Origin: Rhabditoides inermis | Taxonomy: Eukaryota > Nematoda > Chromadorea > Rhabditida > Rhabditidae | Direction of reading: 5' to 3' | Assembly (NCBI GenBank): GCA_963966185.1 | Contig: CAWZYM010000214.1 | Span: 260,001-324,000 of the forward strand | DNA length: 64,000 bases | Part shown: positions 10,195 to 19,447 of the stretch, in pieces | Position numbering within the stretch: position 1 is the stretch's first letter | How the letters are laid out: each line of letters begins with the position of its first letter | Position numbers and translations under genes: made by a program | Notes under the pieces: generated by a model | Told to the model about the DNA's origin: nothing | What the model saw: the letters and a program-made list of their open reading frames with translations, nothing else | Database searches by the model: none

Positions 10195-10267
10195 GGCCCT
10201 GTGGCCCAATGGATACGGCGTCGGTCTCCTAAACCGAAGATTGCAGGTTCGAGTCCTGCCAGGGTCG
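10195..10267 (+). tRNA. tRNA-Arg(CCT) array gene 28
   Basis: Consensus body, leader B. Confidence 0.95.
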
Positions 10268-10341
10268 AAACTTTTGCTGATATTGTAGCACAATAGCACT
10301 CAACATTCTGTTATTCATTTCCCCTAGCTCAAACTGAGCGT

Positions 10342-10414
10342 GGCCCTGTGGCCCAATGGATACGGCGTCGGTCTCCTAAACCGAAGATTTCAGGTTCGAG
10401 TCCTGCCAGGGTCG
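10342..10414 (+). tRNA. tRNA-Arg(CCT) array gene 29, T49 variant
   Basis: Same T49 change as gene 15, exactly 2066 bp downstream of it. Leader B. Confidence 0.88.
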
Positions 10415-10488
10415 AAACTTTTGCTGATATTGTAGCACAATAGCACTCAACATTCTTGTATTCATTTCCCCTAGCTCAAACTGAGCGT

Positions 10489-10561
10489 GGCCCTGTGGCC
10501 CAATGGATACGGCGTCGGTCTCCTAAACCGAAGATTGCAGGTTCGAGTCCTGCCAGGGTCG
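10489..10561 (+). tRNA. tRNA-Arg(CCT) array gene 30
   Basis: Consensus body. Leader B; its spacer has CATTCTTGTA. Confidence 0.95.
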
Positions 10562-10636
10562 AAACTTTTGCTGATATTGTAGCACAATAGCACTCAACAT
10601 TCTGGTATTCATTTCCGCTTAGCTCAAACTGAGCAT

Positions 10637-10709
10637 GGCCCTGTGTCCCAATGGATACGGCGTCGGTCTCCTAAACCGAAGATTGCAGGTTCGAGTCCTG
10701 CCAGGGTCA
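10637..10709 (+). tRNA. tRNA-Arg(CCT) array gene 31, T10/A73 variant
   Basis: G10 to T plus discriminator G73 to A (GGGTCAAAAC). Both changes recur in gene 42; gene 17 has only T10. Confidence 0.82.
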
Positions 10710-10784
10710 AAACTTTTGCTGATATTGTAGCACAATTGCACTCAACATTCTGGTATTCATTTCCGCTTAGCTCAAACTGAGCTT

Positions 10785-10857
10785 GGCCCTGTGGCCCAAT
10801 GGATACGGCGTCGGTCTCCTAAACCGAAGATTGCAGGTTCGAGTCCTGCCAGGGTCG
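10785..10857 (+). tRNA. tRNA-Arg(CCT) array gene 32
   Basis: Consensus body, leader C (GAGCTT). Confidence 0.95.
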
Positions 10858-10932
10858 AAACTTTTGCTGATATTGTAGCACAATAGCACTCAACATTCTG
10901 GTATTCATTCCCCCCGAGCTCAAGTTGAGCGT

Positions 10933-11005
10933 GGCCCTGTGGCCCAATGGATACGGCGTCGGTCTCCTAAACCGAAGATTGCAGGTTCGAGTCCTGCCAG
11001 GGTCG
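10933..11005 (+). tRNA. tRNA-Arg(CCT) array gene 33
   Basis: Consensus body, leader A (loop G). Confidence 0.95.
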
Positions 11006-11080
11006 AAACTTTTGCTGATATTGTAGCACAATTGCACTCAACATTCTGGTATTCATTTCCGCTTAGCTCAAACTGAGCTT

Positions 11081-11153
11081 GGCCCTGTGGCCCAATGGAT
11101 ACGGCGTCGGTCTCCTAAACCGAAGATTGCAGGTTCGAGTCCTGCCAGGGTCG
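11081..11153 (+). tRNA. tRNA-Arg(CCT) array gene 34
   Basis: Consensus body, leader C (GAGCTT). Confidence 0.95.
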
Positions 11154-11228
11154 AAACTTTTGCTGATATTGTAGCACAATAGCACTCAACATTCTGGTAT
11201 TCATCCCCCCCGAGCTCAAGTTGAGCGT

Positions 11229-11301
11229 GGCCCTGTGGCCCAATGGATACGGCGTCGGTCTCCTAAACCGAAGATTGCAGGTTCGAGTCCTGCCAGGGTC
11301 G
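11229..11301 (+). tRNA. tRNA-Arg(CCT) array gene 35
   Basis: Consensus body, leader A (ATCCCCCCC, loop G), as gene 21. Confidence 0.95.
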
Positions 11302-11376
11302 AAACTTTTGCTGATATTGTAGCACAATAACACTCAACATTCTGGTATTCATTCCCCCCGAGCTCAACTTGAGCGT

Positions 11377-11449
11377 GGCCCTGTGGCCCAATGGATACGG
11401 CGTCGGTCTCCTAAACCGAAGATTGCAGGTTCGAGTCCTGCCAGGGTCG
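11377..11449 (+). tRNA. tRNA-Arg(CCT) array gene 36
   Basis: Consensus body, leader A. Confidence 0.95.
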
Positions 11450-11523
11450 AAACTTTTGCTGATATTGTAGCACAATAACACTCAACATTCTGGTATTCAT
11501 TTCCCCTAGCTCAAACTGAGCGT

Positions 11524-11596
11524 GGCCCTGTGGCCCAATGGATACGGCGTCGGTCTCCTAAACCGAAGATTGCAGGTTCGAGTCCTGCCAGGATCG
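11524..11596 (+). tRNA. tRNA-Arg(CCT) array gene 37, A70 variant
   Basis: G70 to A (CCAGGATCG) makes a C3-A70 mismatch in the acceptor stem. Leader B. Confidence 0.85.
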
Positions 11597-11671
11597 AAAC
11601 TTTTGCTGATATTGTAGCACAATAGCACTCAACATTCTGGTATTCATTTCCGCTTAGCTCAAACTGAGCAT

Positions 11672-11744
11672 GGCCCTGTGGCCCAATGGATACGGCGTCG
11701 GTCTCCTAAACCGAAGATTGCAGGTTCGAGTCCTGCCAGGGTCG
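11672..11744 (+). tRNA. tRNA-Arg(CCT) array gene 38
   Basis: Consensus body, leader C (GAGCAT). Confidence 0.95.
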
Positions 11745-11818
11745 AAACTTTTGCTGATATTGTAGCACAATAGCACTCAACATTCTGGTATTCATTTCCC
11801 CTAGCTCAAACTGAGCGT

Positions 11819-11891
11819 GGCCCTGTGGCCCAATGGATACGGCGTCGGTCTCCTAAACCGAAGATTGCAGGTTCGAGTCCTGCCAGGGTCG
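11819..11891 (+). tRNA. tRNA-Arg(CCT) array gene 39
   Basis: Consensus body, leader B. Confidence 0.95.
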
Positions 11892-11964
11892 AAACTTTTG
11901 CTGATATTGTAGCACAATAGCACTTACATTCTGTTATTCATTTCCCCTAGCTCAAACTGAGCGT

Positions 11965-12037
11965 GGCCCTGTGGCCCAATGGATACGGCGTCGGTCTCCT
12001 AAACCGAAGATTTCAGGTTCGAGTCCTGCCAGGGTCG
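11965..12037 (+). tRNA. tRNA-Arg(CCT) array gene 40, T49 variant
   Basis: Third copy with T49. The preceding spacer has a 1 bp shortening (CACTTACATT), giving a 146 bp unit. Confidence 0.88.
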
Positions 12038-12111
12038 AAACTTTTGCTGATATTGTAGCACAATAGCACTCAACATTCTGGTATTCATTTCCCCTAGCTC
12101 AAACTGAGCGT

Positions 12112-12184
12112 GGCCCTGTGGCCCAATGGATACGGCGTCGGTCTCCTAAACCGAAGATTGCAGGTTCGAGTCCTGCCAGGGTCG
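12112..12184 (+). tRNA. tRNA-Arg(CCT) array gene 41
   Basis: Consensus body, leader B. Confidence 0.95.
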
Positions 12185-12259
12185 AAACTTTTGCTGATAT
12201 TGTAGCACAATAGCACTCAACATTCTGGTATTCATTTCCGCTTAGCTCAAACTGAGCAT

Positions 12260-12332
12260 GGCCCTGTGTCCCAATGGATACGGCGTCGGTCTCCTAAACC
12301 GAAGATTGCAGGTTCGAGTCCTGCCAGGGTCA
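12260..12332 (+). tRNA. tRNA-Arg(CCT) array gene 42, T10/A73 variant
   Basis: Carries both changes of gene 31, so it was probably copied from that block. Leader C. Confidence 0.82.
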
Positions 12333-12407
12333 AAACTTTTGCTGATATTGTAGCACAATTGCACTCAACATTCTGGTATTCATTTCCGCTTAGCTCAAAC
12401 TGAGCTT

Positions 12408-12480
12408 GGCCCTGTGGCCCAATGGATACGGCGTCGGTCTCCTAAACCGAAGATTGCAGGTTCGAGTCCTGCCAGGGTCG
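12408..12480 (+). tRNA. tRNA-Arg(CCT) array gene 43
   Basis: Consensus body, leader C (GAGCTT). Confidence 0.95.
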
Positions 12481-12555
12481 AAACTTTTGCTGATATTGTA
12501 GCACAATAGCACTCAACATTCTGGTATTCATTTCCGCTTAGCTCAAACTGAGCAT

Positions 12556-12628
12556 GGCCCTGTGGCCCAATGGATACGGCGTCGGTCTCCTAAACGGAAG
12601 ATTGCAGGTTCGAGTCTTGCCAGGGTCG
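12556..12628 (+). tRNA. tRNA-Arg(CCT) array gene 44, edge variant
   Basis: C41 to G (AAACGGAAG) breaks an anticodon-stem pair, and C62 to T lies in the T stem. As the terminal unit it may be decaying. Confidence 0.75.
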
Positions 12629-13104
12629 AAACTTTTGCTGATATTGTAGCACAATAGCACTCAACATTCTGGTATTCATTTTCTCCTAAAATCAACTAGA
12701 CACGTTTCAGGCGACAAACCCTGGTAAGAAAGCTGTGTTTGGAGTGAATGAGTTATGTGCTGGCAGGCATTTTCCTCTAAATACGTCACTGCAATGATCA
12801 TGTATCACCCGCGAAAGAACAATAAATGGATACACAATGCAGGTCATAAAGATTTTTCCATGTGCACGTATACAAACCAAGAACACAGAGACCAAGCATC
12901 GCAGAGTTTATCTTCACAACGTCTACAAAAAATGAGGCGAGACGTCGTGGCGTTAAGAGTTGTATGTGTTATTGAGCTGACAGCGTTTGAGATAGATTAA
13001 GACAACTGTTAGACGGTTTCGCTTGCAATGTTTTTGTGAGGTTTTAAGAGATTTTTGATGTGTCAAGTCTTGTGAATCGAGTAGTCGAGTAAGCGACAGC
13101 CAGT
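12629..13104. other. Intergenic, end of tRNA array to Lys/Glu-rich gene
   Basis: The first ~50 bp are array spacer. The remainder is unique AT-rich sequence with no gene I can support. Confidence 0.6.
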
Positions 13105-13169
13105 CTACTTCTTCTCCTCCACCTTGCTGGCCTGAATAGAGGAACATTGAGAGAGAGAGAATAGAGAGA

Positions 13170-13214
<45 letters not shown>

Positions 13215-14752
13215 GGAGAGAGAGAAGCGAGGGAGATGAGAGGGAGAAAAACAGAGAAAGAGAGGGGAGGGAGAGAGAGAAAAGCGAGGGAGATGAGAGA
13301 GAGGAGGGAGAGAGAGGGAGAGAGAGAGAGGAGGGAGAGAGAGAGGAGGGAGAGAGGGAGGAGAGAGAAAGATGGAAAGACATGAGAGATTACTCACTTC
13401 GGATTTCTCGTCGCTCTTCTTCTTTTCCTCCTTCTTGGAAGCCTTATCCTTCTTCGAGCCATCCTTCTTGTCCTTCTTAGATCCAGCTTCCTTTTTCGAC
13501 TTTGCTTCCTTCTTCGATCCCTTGTCTTTCTTCGACCCGGCTTCTTTTTTCGATCCGTCCTTCTTATCCTTCTTCGATCCCTCCTTCTTTGCGTCCTTCT
13601 TGGAGCCCTCTTTCTTCGCATCCTTCTTCGAACCTTCCTTCTTAACATCCTTCTTCGAACCATCCTTCTTCACGTCTTTCTTCGATCCCTCTTTCTTGGC
13701 GTCCTTCTTAGATCCTTCCTTCTTATCCTTCTTCGATCCAGCTCCCTTCTTCGAACCTTCCTTTGATTTGGCGTCTTTCTTCGACCCGTCCTTTTTTGCA
13801 TCGTCCTTGGAATCCTTCTTAGCGTCGTCAGCCTTGGACTTCTCTCCGTCGTCCTTCTTCTCACCCTCTTTCTTGTCTCCGTCCTTCTTCTCATCTTCTT
13901 TCTTTTCATCTTTCTTGTCCTCATCCTTCTTGTCCTTCTTCGACCCCTCCTCCTTCTCGTCCTTCTTCTCCCCACCCGCTGCATCCATCTTCGACTTCTC
14001 TCCTCCCGCGTCCATCTTCGACTTCTGCGACCCGTCCTTCTTCTCCTCCTTCTTCTCGTCCTTGTCTCCCTGGGTGCCCTCCTCCTTCTTGTCTCCATCC
14101 TTCTTCTCCTCTTCCTTCTTCTCCCCATCCATCTTGCTCTTGTCTCCCTCGTCCTTCTCTTCATCTTTCTTCTCCTCCTCCTTCTTCTCCTCCTCCTTCT
14201 TCGCTCCGTCCATCTTGCTCTTATCGCCACCCTCTTCTTTCTTCTCCTCCTTTTTCTCCTCGTCTTTCTTCTCATCCACTTTGCTCTTGTCTCCTTCCTT
14301 CTTCTCGTCTTCTTTCTTTTCATCTTCCTTCTTCTCCTCGTCCTTCTTTTCCTCCTCCTTCTTTTCCTCCTCCTTCTTCTCCTCTTCCTTTTTCTCCTCT
14401 TCCTTTTTCTCCTCCTTCTTCTCCGCGGCCTAAAATACAGTGTTATACATCTAATAAACTCGAAGATTACGGTACCACATTTACAATTACGGTATCTACA
14501 GTACCCCGCAGTACCTTTGCGGGAGGAGCAGCGGCGGCGGGAGGAGCGGCCGGCTTGGCTGGAGCAGCGGGCGCCGCGGGTTTCGCCGGCGGCTTCGCAT
14601 CCGTCTTCTTCTCACTGAAACAGGTATACGGTAGGCTACAGTACCCATTTCAAACTACCGTACCTCTTCTTGCCTCCGCCGCCGCAGTTGAGGATGACGG
14701 GCAGGGCGGCCGCGGCCATCATGCCGGCCGCAAGAGCCAAGTGGTGCAGCAT
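13105..14752 (-). CDS. Lys/Glu/Asp-rich repetitive protein with hydrophobic N-terminus
   Basis: Four exons with agreeing phases: 14664-14752, 14515-14614, 13398-14429 and 13105-13131, giving 415 residues. The N-terminus (MLHHLALAAGMMAAAALPVIL then NCGGG) is a signal-like or anchor-like hydrophobic stretch. A Pro/Ala/Lys segment of ~35 residues follows, then a ~340-residue low-complexity block: first KKEEEKK-type repeats, then DKSKMDG, then GSKKDAKKE/GSKKD repeats. The end is ASKVEEKK. No folded domain is visible. The start is the ATG at 14750-14752, which fits the exon phases. Two introns are very short and full of TACYGTA words. It is divergent from the kinase gene across 0.3 kb. The composition resembles highly charged disordered proteins; the function is unknown. 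An LEA-like or extracellular role cannot be decided. Confidence 0.8.
13141..13378. repeat. (GA)n low-complexity tract
   Basis: GAGA-rich on + inside the last intron of the Lys/Glu-rich gene. Confidence 0.85.
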
Positions 14753-15051
14753 CGCGAGTCGAGTGGGCGGGGCTGGTAGGGGCGGCGCTTGGAGGGGCGG
14801 AGGTGAGGTCCGCTCGGCGAGGCCGCTGCGAGTAGAAATGCCCCTACCATTCCACCGCGATCCTTACGTCACCGCGCGCGGGCGCAGGCAAATGAGAAGG
14901 GGGATGGTAGTGTAAGGATTGAGAAATCAGCGTGCGCGGGTGTGTCTGTGAAGAATCACCGTGTGGAGTGGGAAAGGGGAGAGGAGCAGTGTCGACCCAT
15001 CCCCGCCCCCCGCCCCTTTCCCATTCCAGCCTTCTCCAGTCGCCAGCCACG
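14753..15051. promoter_or_regulatory. Probable shared divergent promoter, 0.3 kb
   Basis: This is the only DNA between the start codons of the (-) Lys/Glu-rich gene and the (+) tandem-kinase gene. It is GC-rich with no clear TATA. Shared regulation is inferred from arrangement and from the unusual intron composition common to both genes. Confidence 0.5.
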
Positions 15052-15253
15052 ATGGGGCAGGACGTGGGTGATTCCAAACTCCACTGCCGCCACTTGTGTT
15101 CCAAACCTTTGTCACGTTTCAACGATAGTTCCCTGGTTTACCTACCACGCACAGTCCTTTGATAAAATTAAGCGTATTCTGCGCACTGTCACGTATTACA
15201 TGCACTGTACATACACGCATCTTCTTCTAAATCCATCCTACCGGATCCTCTCA

Positions 15254-15297
<44 letters not shown>

Positions 15298-15955
15298 CTC
15301 ACACTCACTCTTCCCATTGCAGGACAAGAAGAATCAGAAAAAGGCGAAGAAGAAGGTGCAGAAGAAGGAGCGAGAGAAGCTCCAGTCTGGCGTCGTCATC
15401 AACTCGGAGAAGTACAAGTGAGTCATACTGTAGCTACCGTATACCTAGCACTACTGTAATGTACCGTACTTCAGGTATACTATCATCAAACTACTCGGCT
15501 CGGGAGGATTCGGTGACGTCTACCTGGTCGACCATGGCGGCCCCAAGGTACTGTAGGAGAACTGTAGCTACCGTATCCGTCACGGTAGATACCGTAACCT
15601 TGGTACCGTTCAGAAGTACGCGATGAAGACGGAAGAGATGAGCACGAACAAGATGATGCTGCGACTGAAGATGGAGGTGCAGATTCTGTCGGCCTGCCAG
15701 AAGGTACTGTAGCCTACCGTATACCTATGGTTACTGTATGCTACCGTATAGGCGCCAGCGGAACGCCGCAAGTACTTTGTCGAATACCTCGATCGAGGCA
15801 TCACGCCCAAGTTCAAGTGAGTTGACCGATAATCGATATTCAATCAATCTTGTGTCTAGGTTCGTGGTTATGGGTCTTGTCGGACCGTCTATCGAGGATA
15901 TTCGCAAGAAGATCCTCTGCGACAACTTTTCGTTCGTTCATCTCTCTCTCGCTCT

Positions 15956-15995
<40 letters not shown>

Positions 15996-16970
15996 CTCTC
16001 TCTCTCTCTCACCGCCTTTTTACAGAAGCTCCACAGCCATTCGCATCTGCCAACAGACGCTGCAATCTGTTTGGGACCTGCACGAAGTCGGATACATTCA
16101 TCGGTGGGTACAGTAAACCTAGAGTACTGTACCGTACACCTAACTGACCGCATCGTATTGCAGCGATATCAAGGCGTGCAACTTCGCAGTGGGTCTCGAC
16201 CCGAACACACAGTCCACCGTATACATGCTCGACTTTGGAATCGCGAGAGCGTGGTGCGAGAAGAACAGCAAGACGCCAAAGTGGGTTACTGTACCTACCG
16301 TACACCGTGTCTATCTACCGTATACCTCAGGGTGCCTCGCGACAAGGTCAAGTTCCTCGGCACAGTGCGCTTCTGCTCGCGAGCGTGTCATCGCGGCAAG
16401 GACCAGGGCCGGAAGTGGAGTGTACTGTAGATACCGTAATCCTAATCCATATGCCTAGGGACGATCTGGAGACGTGGATCTACATGTGTCTGGACGTGTT
16501 CGACGAGGGTGGGATTCCGTGGCGGATGATCGCCGACAGGGAAGACGTACTGGCTGCCAAGGACAAGTTCATGGCCAACCAGTGTGGGTAGGGGAAGGAG
16601 AGTGGTTAGAGTAGTAGAAATTTGATTTGGTTTTGCATTGGGCAGCACAGATTGTATTGGTTTTTGATTTGGCAGATTTGGTTAGCTAATGAACAAGGTT
16701 GTTAGAAAAATAGAAATAATTATATATCGAAAGCTTTTTCAGTCCGCTGCTTCCGTCTATTCCCGAAAGAATTCCAGAAGATCACCACCTATGTGGACGG
16801 GCTGCACTACGCCGACGAGCCGGACTACAAGTTCATATTCTCGGTGGGAGACTCAGGCTCCGCCCACATTAACCCCGCCCCTCTCTCTAGGTGATGAGCG
16901 ATATTGTGCGCAAGCACCGCATCAACACGGAGAAGGACTTTGACTGGGCTGGGCAGATCGGAAAGGTGCC

Positions 16971-17014
<44 letters not shown>

Positions 17015-17495
17015 CCGTCTCTCCGTCTCTCCGTCTCTCGTTCTCTAATAAATACTCTTTCTTTTCAGCAAGAGAAGAAGAAGGACGGAGAGGAGGAGAC
17101 TGGCAGCAACGAACTCAGTGGCAGTGGGGATGACGATGACGATTCAGGGTGAGGAAGAGAGAGAGGGGGGAGAGGATAGAGAGAAAGAGAGAGGAAGAGG
17201 TACCACTATCTGTTCTTTGCAGCAAGAAGAAGAAGGACGGCAAGAGCAACAAGAAGGGCAAGAAGGTCGCCCCGCCGCCAATCGACAAGGTCTTCCTCCC
17301 TCTCTCCCCCCCCCTCTCTCTCTCCCTCTCTTTCCCTCCCTCCCTCTTTCCCCCCTCTCTCACTTCTCTCTGTTCAGACCCGCGTCGCCGAGCTCAAGAA
17401 GAAGAACCAAAAGAATCAGATCAAGAAGCAGCGCGAGAAACTCAAGGCCGGTCTCAACATCGAATCGGCAGAGCAGAAGAAGTACATTGTGAGTA

Positions 17496-17536
<41 letters not shown>

Positions 17537-17769
17537 ATCTCATTCGCTCTCTCCAGGTGATCAGCCTGCTTGGATCGGGTGGTTTCGGAGACGTCTACCT
17601 CGTCGACAGGGGAGATCCCAAGGTGACGTCACTGGGAGAAGCGCCGATAACGTCACCATTACAGAAGTACGCTCTGAAGACTGAGATGAACGACTGCAAT
17701 CCGGCAATGGCTAGGCTAAAGTTCGAGACCGATATTCTCGTGACACTTAACAAGGTGGGAGCTCTCTTC

Positions 17770-17820
<51 letters not shown>

Positions 17821-18680
17821 CTTACTCGATGACGTCACTTCAGGCCGATTCCGAGCGCAAGAAGTACTTCGTACCGTACATCGATCGTGGACAGACGGAA
17901 AAGTTCAAGTAAGAGGCCTTCTATGTTTTTTTGTTGAAGATTGGCTAAACCTCCATGATTTCAGGTTCATGGTGATGGGTCTGGTCGGTCCGTCTCTAGA
18001 CGACATTCGTAAGAAGATCATCGAGGACAACTTCTCGTGCGTCCCTCTTTCCCTCTCTCTCTCTCTCGCTCTCTCTCTCCATCCACCTTTCTCTTCCAGC
18101 AAATCCACTGCGATTCGCGTCTGCCGCCAGTCTCTCCAAGCAGTCTCCGACTTCCACGACGCTGGATTCCTGCATCGGTACGGTAGCTACCGTAGTCTGA
18201 ACCAGTTTACAGTATCCCTTTATACCGTAACTTGCAGCGACATCAAGCCGTGCAACTTTGCGGTGGGAGCGGACAAGGACTGTCAGACTATTGTGTACAT
18301 GCTCGACTTTGGTATTGCGAGAAAGTACACGCAGGCAGACACTAAGATTCCCATGCCTCCCAGGGAGAAGGTACGGTAGCAGAAAGATTACGGTCATAGT
18401 ACTGTACTTGCAGGTCAAATTCCTCGGCACCATCCGCTTCTGTTCGCGCGCTTGTCACCAGCTGAAGGAGCAGGGAAGGAAGTGGGTATACTGTAGATAC
18501 CGCAATAGTTGTTACCGTAACCCAGGGACGATGTGGAGACGTGGATCTACATGTGTCTGGATGTGTTCGACGATATTGGCATTCCCTGGAAGCTGATGGC
18601 AAAGAGGGAAGACGTGGCCGAGGCTAAGGACAAGTTCTTCAAGCTGGGATGTGAGCCATCTCTATCTCTCTCTCTTTCTT

Positions 18681-18736
<56 letters not shown>

Positions 18737-19400
18737 CAACCCTCCTCTTTCAGTCAAATGCTTCAAGATCTTCCCGGCGCAGTTCAAAGAGATCATGAAA
18801 TACGTCGACGAGCTCAAATTCGAGGACGAGCCCGACTACAAGAAGATCGACGGAGTGCGGTTTAACTACCTTCTAGATACCTTTCTAACTTCTAGCTGCT
18901 ACCTTATTGATGTAGTTTCTATCATTACTCTCTCTTACTACATTACTGTCTAGTATTTTACTTTTACTACTCATCTTTCTGATTTCATAGAAGAAAAGAA
19001 CGATAGAATAGAATAACAACGTCATCATTTCAGATGCTCGAGGAGATTATCAAGGCGAAGAACATCGACGTGACCAAGCCGTACGATTGGGAGGGCAAGA
19101 TCGACCAGAAGAAGGACAAGAAGGACGCACATGTAGGGCGTCCCACCCACTTACCGTACCCACACTTTCGCTTCAGGACTCTGACAAGTCCGACAACGTG
19201 TCCGGATCTGGATCGGAGGGCGACGACGACGGCAAGAAGAAGGGCAAGAAGGGTGGCAAGAGTCAGATGCAGGTGGGGGCGGAGACTCGGGGGGCGGAGC
19301 TTATGCCAACTCGTAGAACGTGCCGAAGAAGAGTACGATCATCCGCCGCGCGAAGAGTGTGATTCAAAACCGGAGCCAGCACATGGGTCCGACTGTCTAG
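15052..19400 (+). CDS. Protein with two tandem casein-kinase-1-type kinase domains
   Basis: More than 20 exons with agreeing phases encode ~800 residues. Domain 1 (about 15475-16910) has the Gly loop GSGGFGDVYLV, Lys in YAMKTE, HRDIKACNF and LDFGIAR. Domain 2 (about 17557-19050) has GSGGFGDVYLV, YALKTE, HRDIKPCNF and LDFGIAR. CK1 landmarks such as FLGT(V/I)RFCSRACH, DD(L/V)ETWIYMCLDVFD and IPW follow in each. All catalytic residues are present, so both look active. Each domain is preceded by a basic KKKNQK..KKQRE segment and followed by an acidic/basic linker (GSGDDDDDS, KKKKDGKSNKKGKK). The protein ends RRAKSVIQNRSQHMGPTV. The start at 15052 (MGQD, then GT donor at 15064) fits phase but is the least certain part. 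Known nematode CK1/TTBK-like kinases are expanded and often sperm-associated; that role here is inference. Confidence 0.85.
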
Positions 19401-19414
19401 AGAGCGCATGGTTC

Positions 19415-19447
<33 letters not shown>

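Larger units (their letters stand above)
5827..12628 (+). repeat. Tandem tRNA-Arg(CCT) gene array, 44 genes
   Basis: All genes lie on + and are 73 nt. Successive starts from 6358 to 12556 are 146-149 bp apart. Each unit is tRNA, AAA-CTTTT (Pol III terminator), a ~50 bp spacer (GCTGATATTGTAGCACAAT... CTCAACATTCTGGTATTC), then one of three leaders immediately before the next gene. Leader A is CCCCCCGAGCTCAACTTGAGC or a near variant, B is TTTCCCCTAGCTCAAACTGAGC-like, and C is TTTCCGCTTAGCTCAAACTGAGC-like followed by A or T instead of G. Each leader contains a small hairpin (GCTCA..TGAGC). The first gene (5827) is split from the rest by a 383 bp insertion. 36 of the 44 genes read identical. The gene at 1107 is a detached copy. 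Confidence 0.95.

Noticed and set aside
5692..12600. Minus-strand reading frames repeating SFDPGRTRTCNLRFRRPT
   Set aside because: They are antisense translations of the tRNA-Arg genes and spacers.
5827..12628. CRISPR-like array of regular repeats
   Set aside because: Repeats are 73 nt tRNA genes with near-constant spacers; eukaryotic context.
13372..14433. + strand 353-codon frame rich in Ser/Phe
   Set aside because: Antisense of the Lys/Glu-rich exon; the minus frame has splice sites, start and stop that agree in phase.
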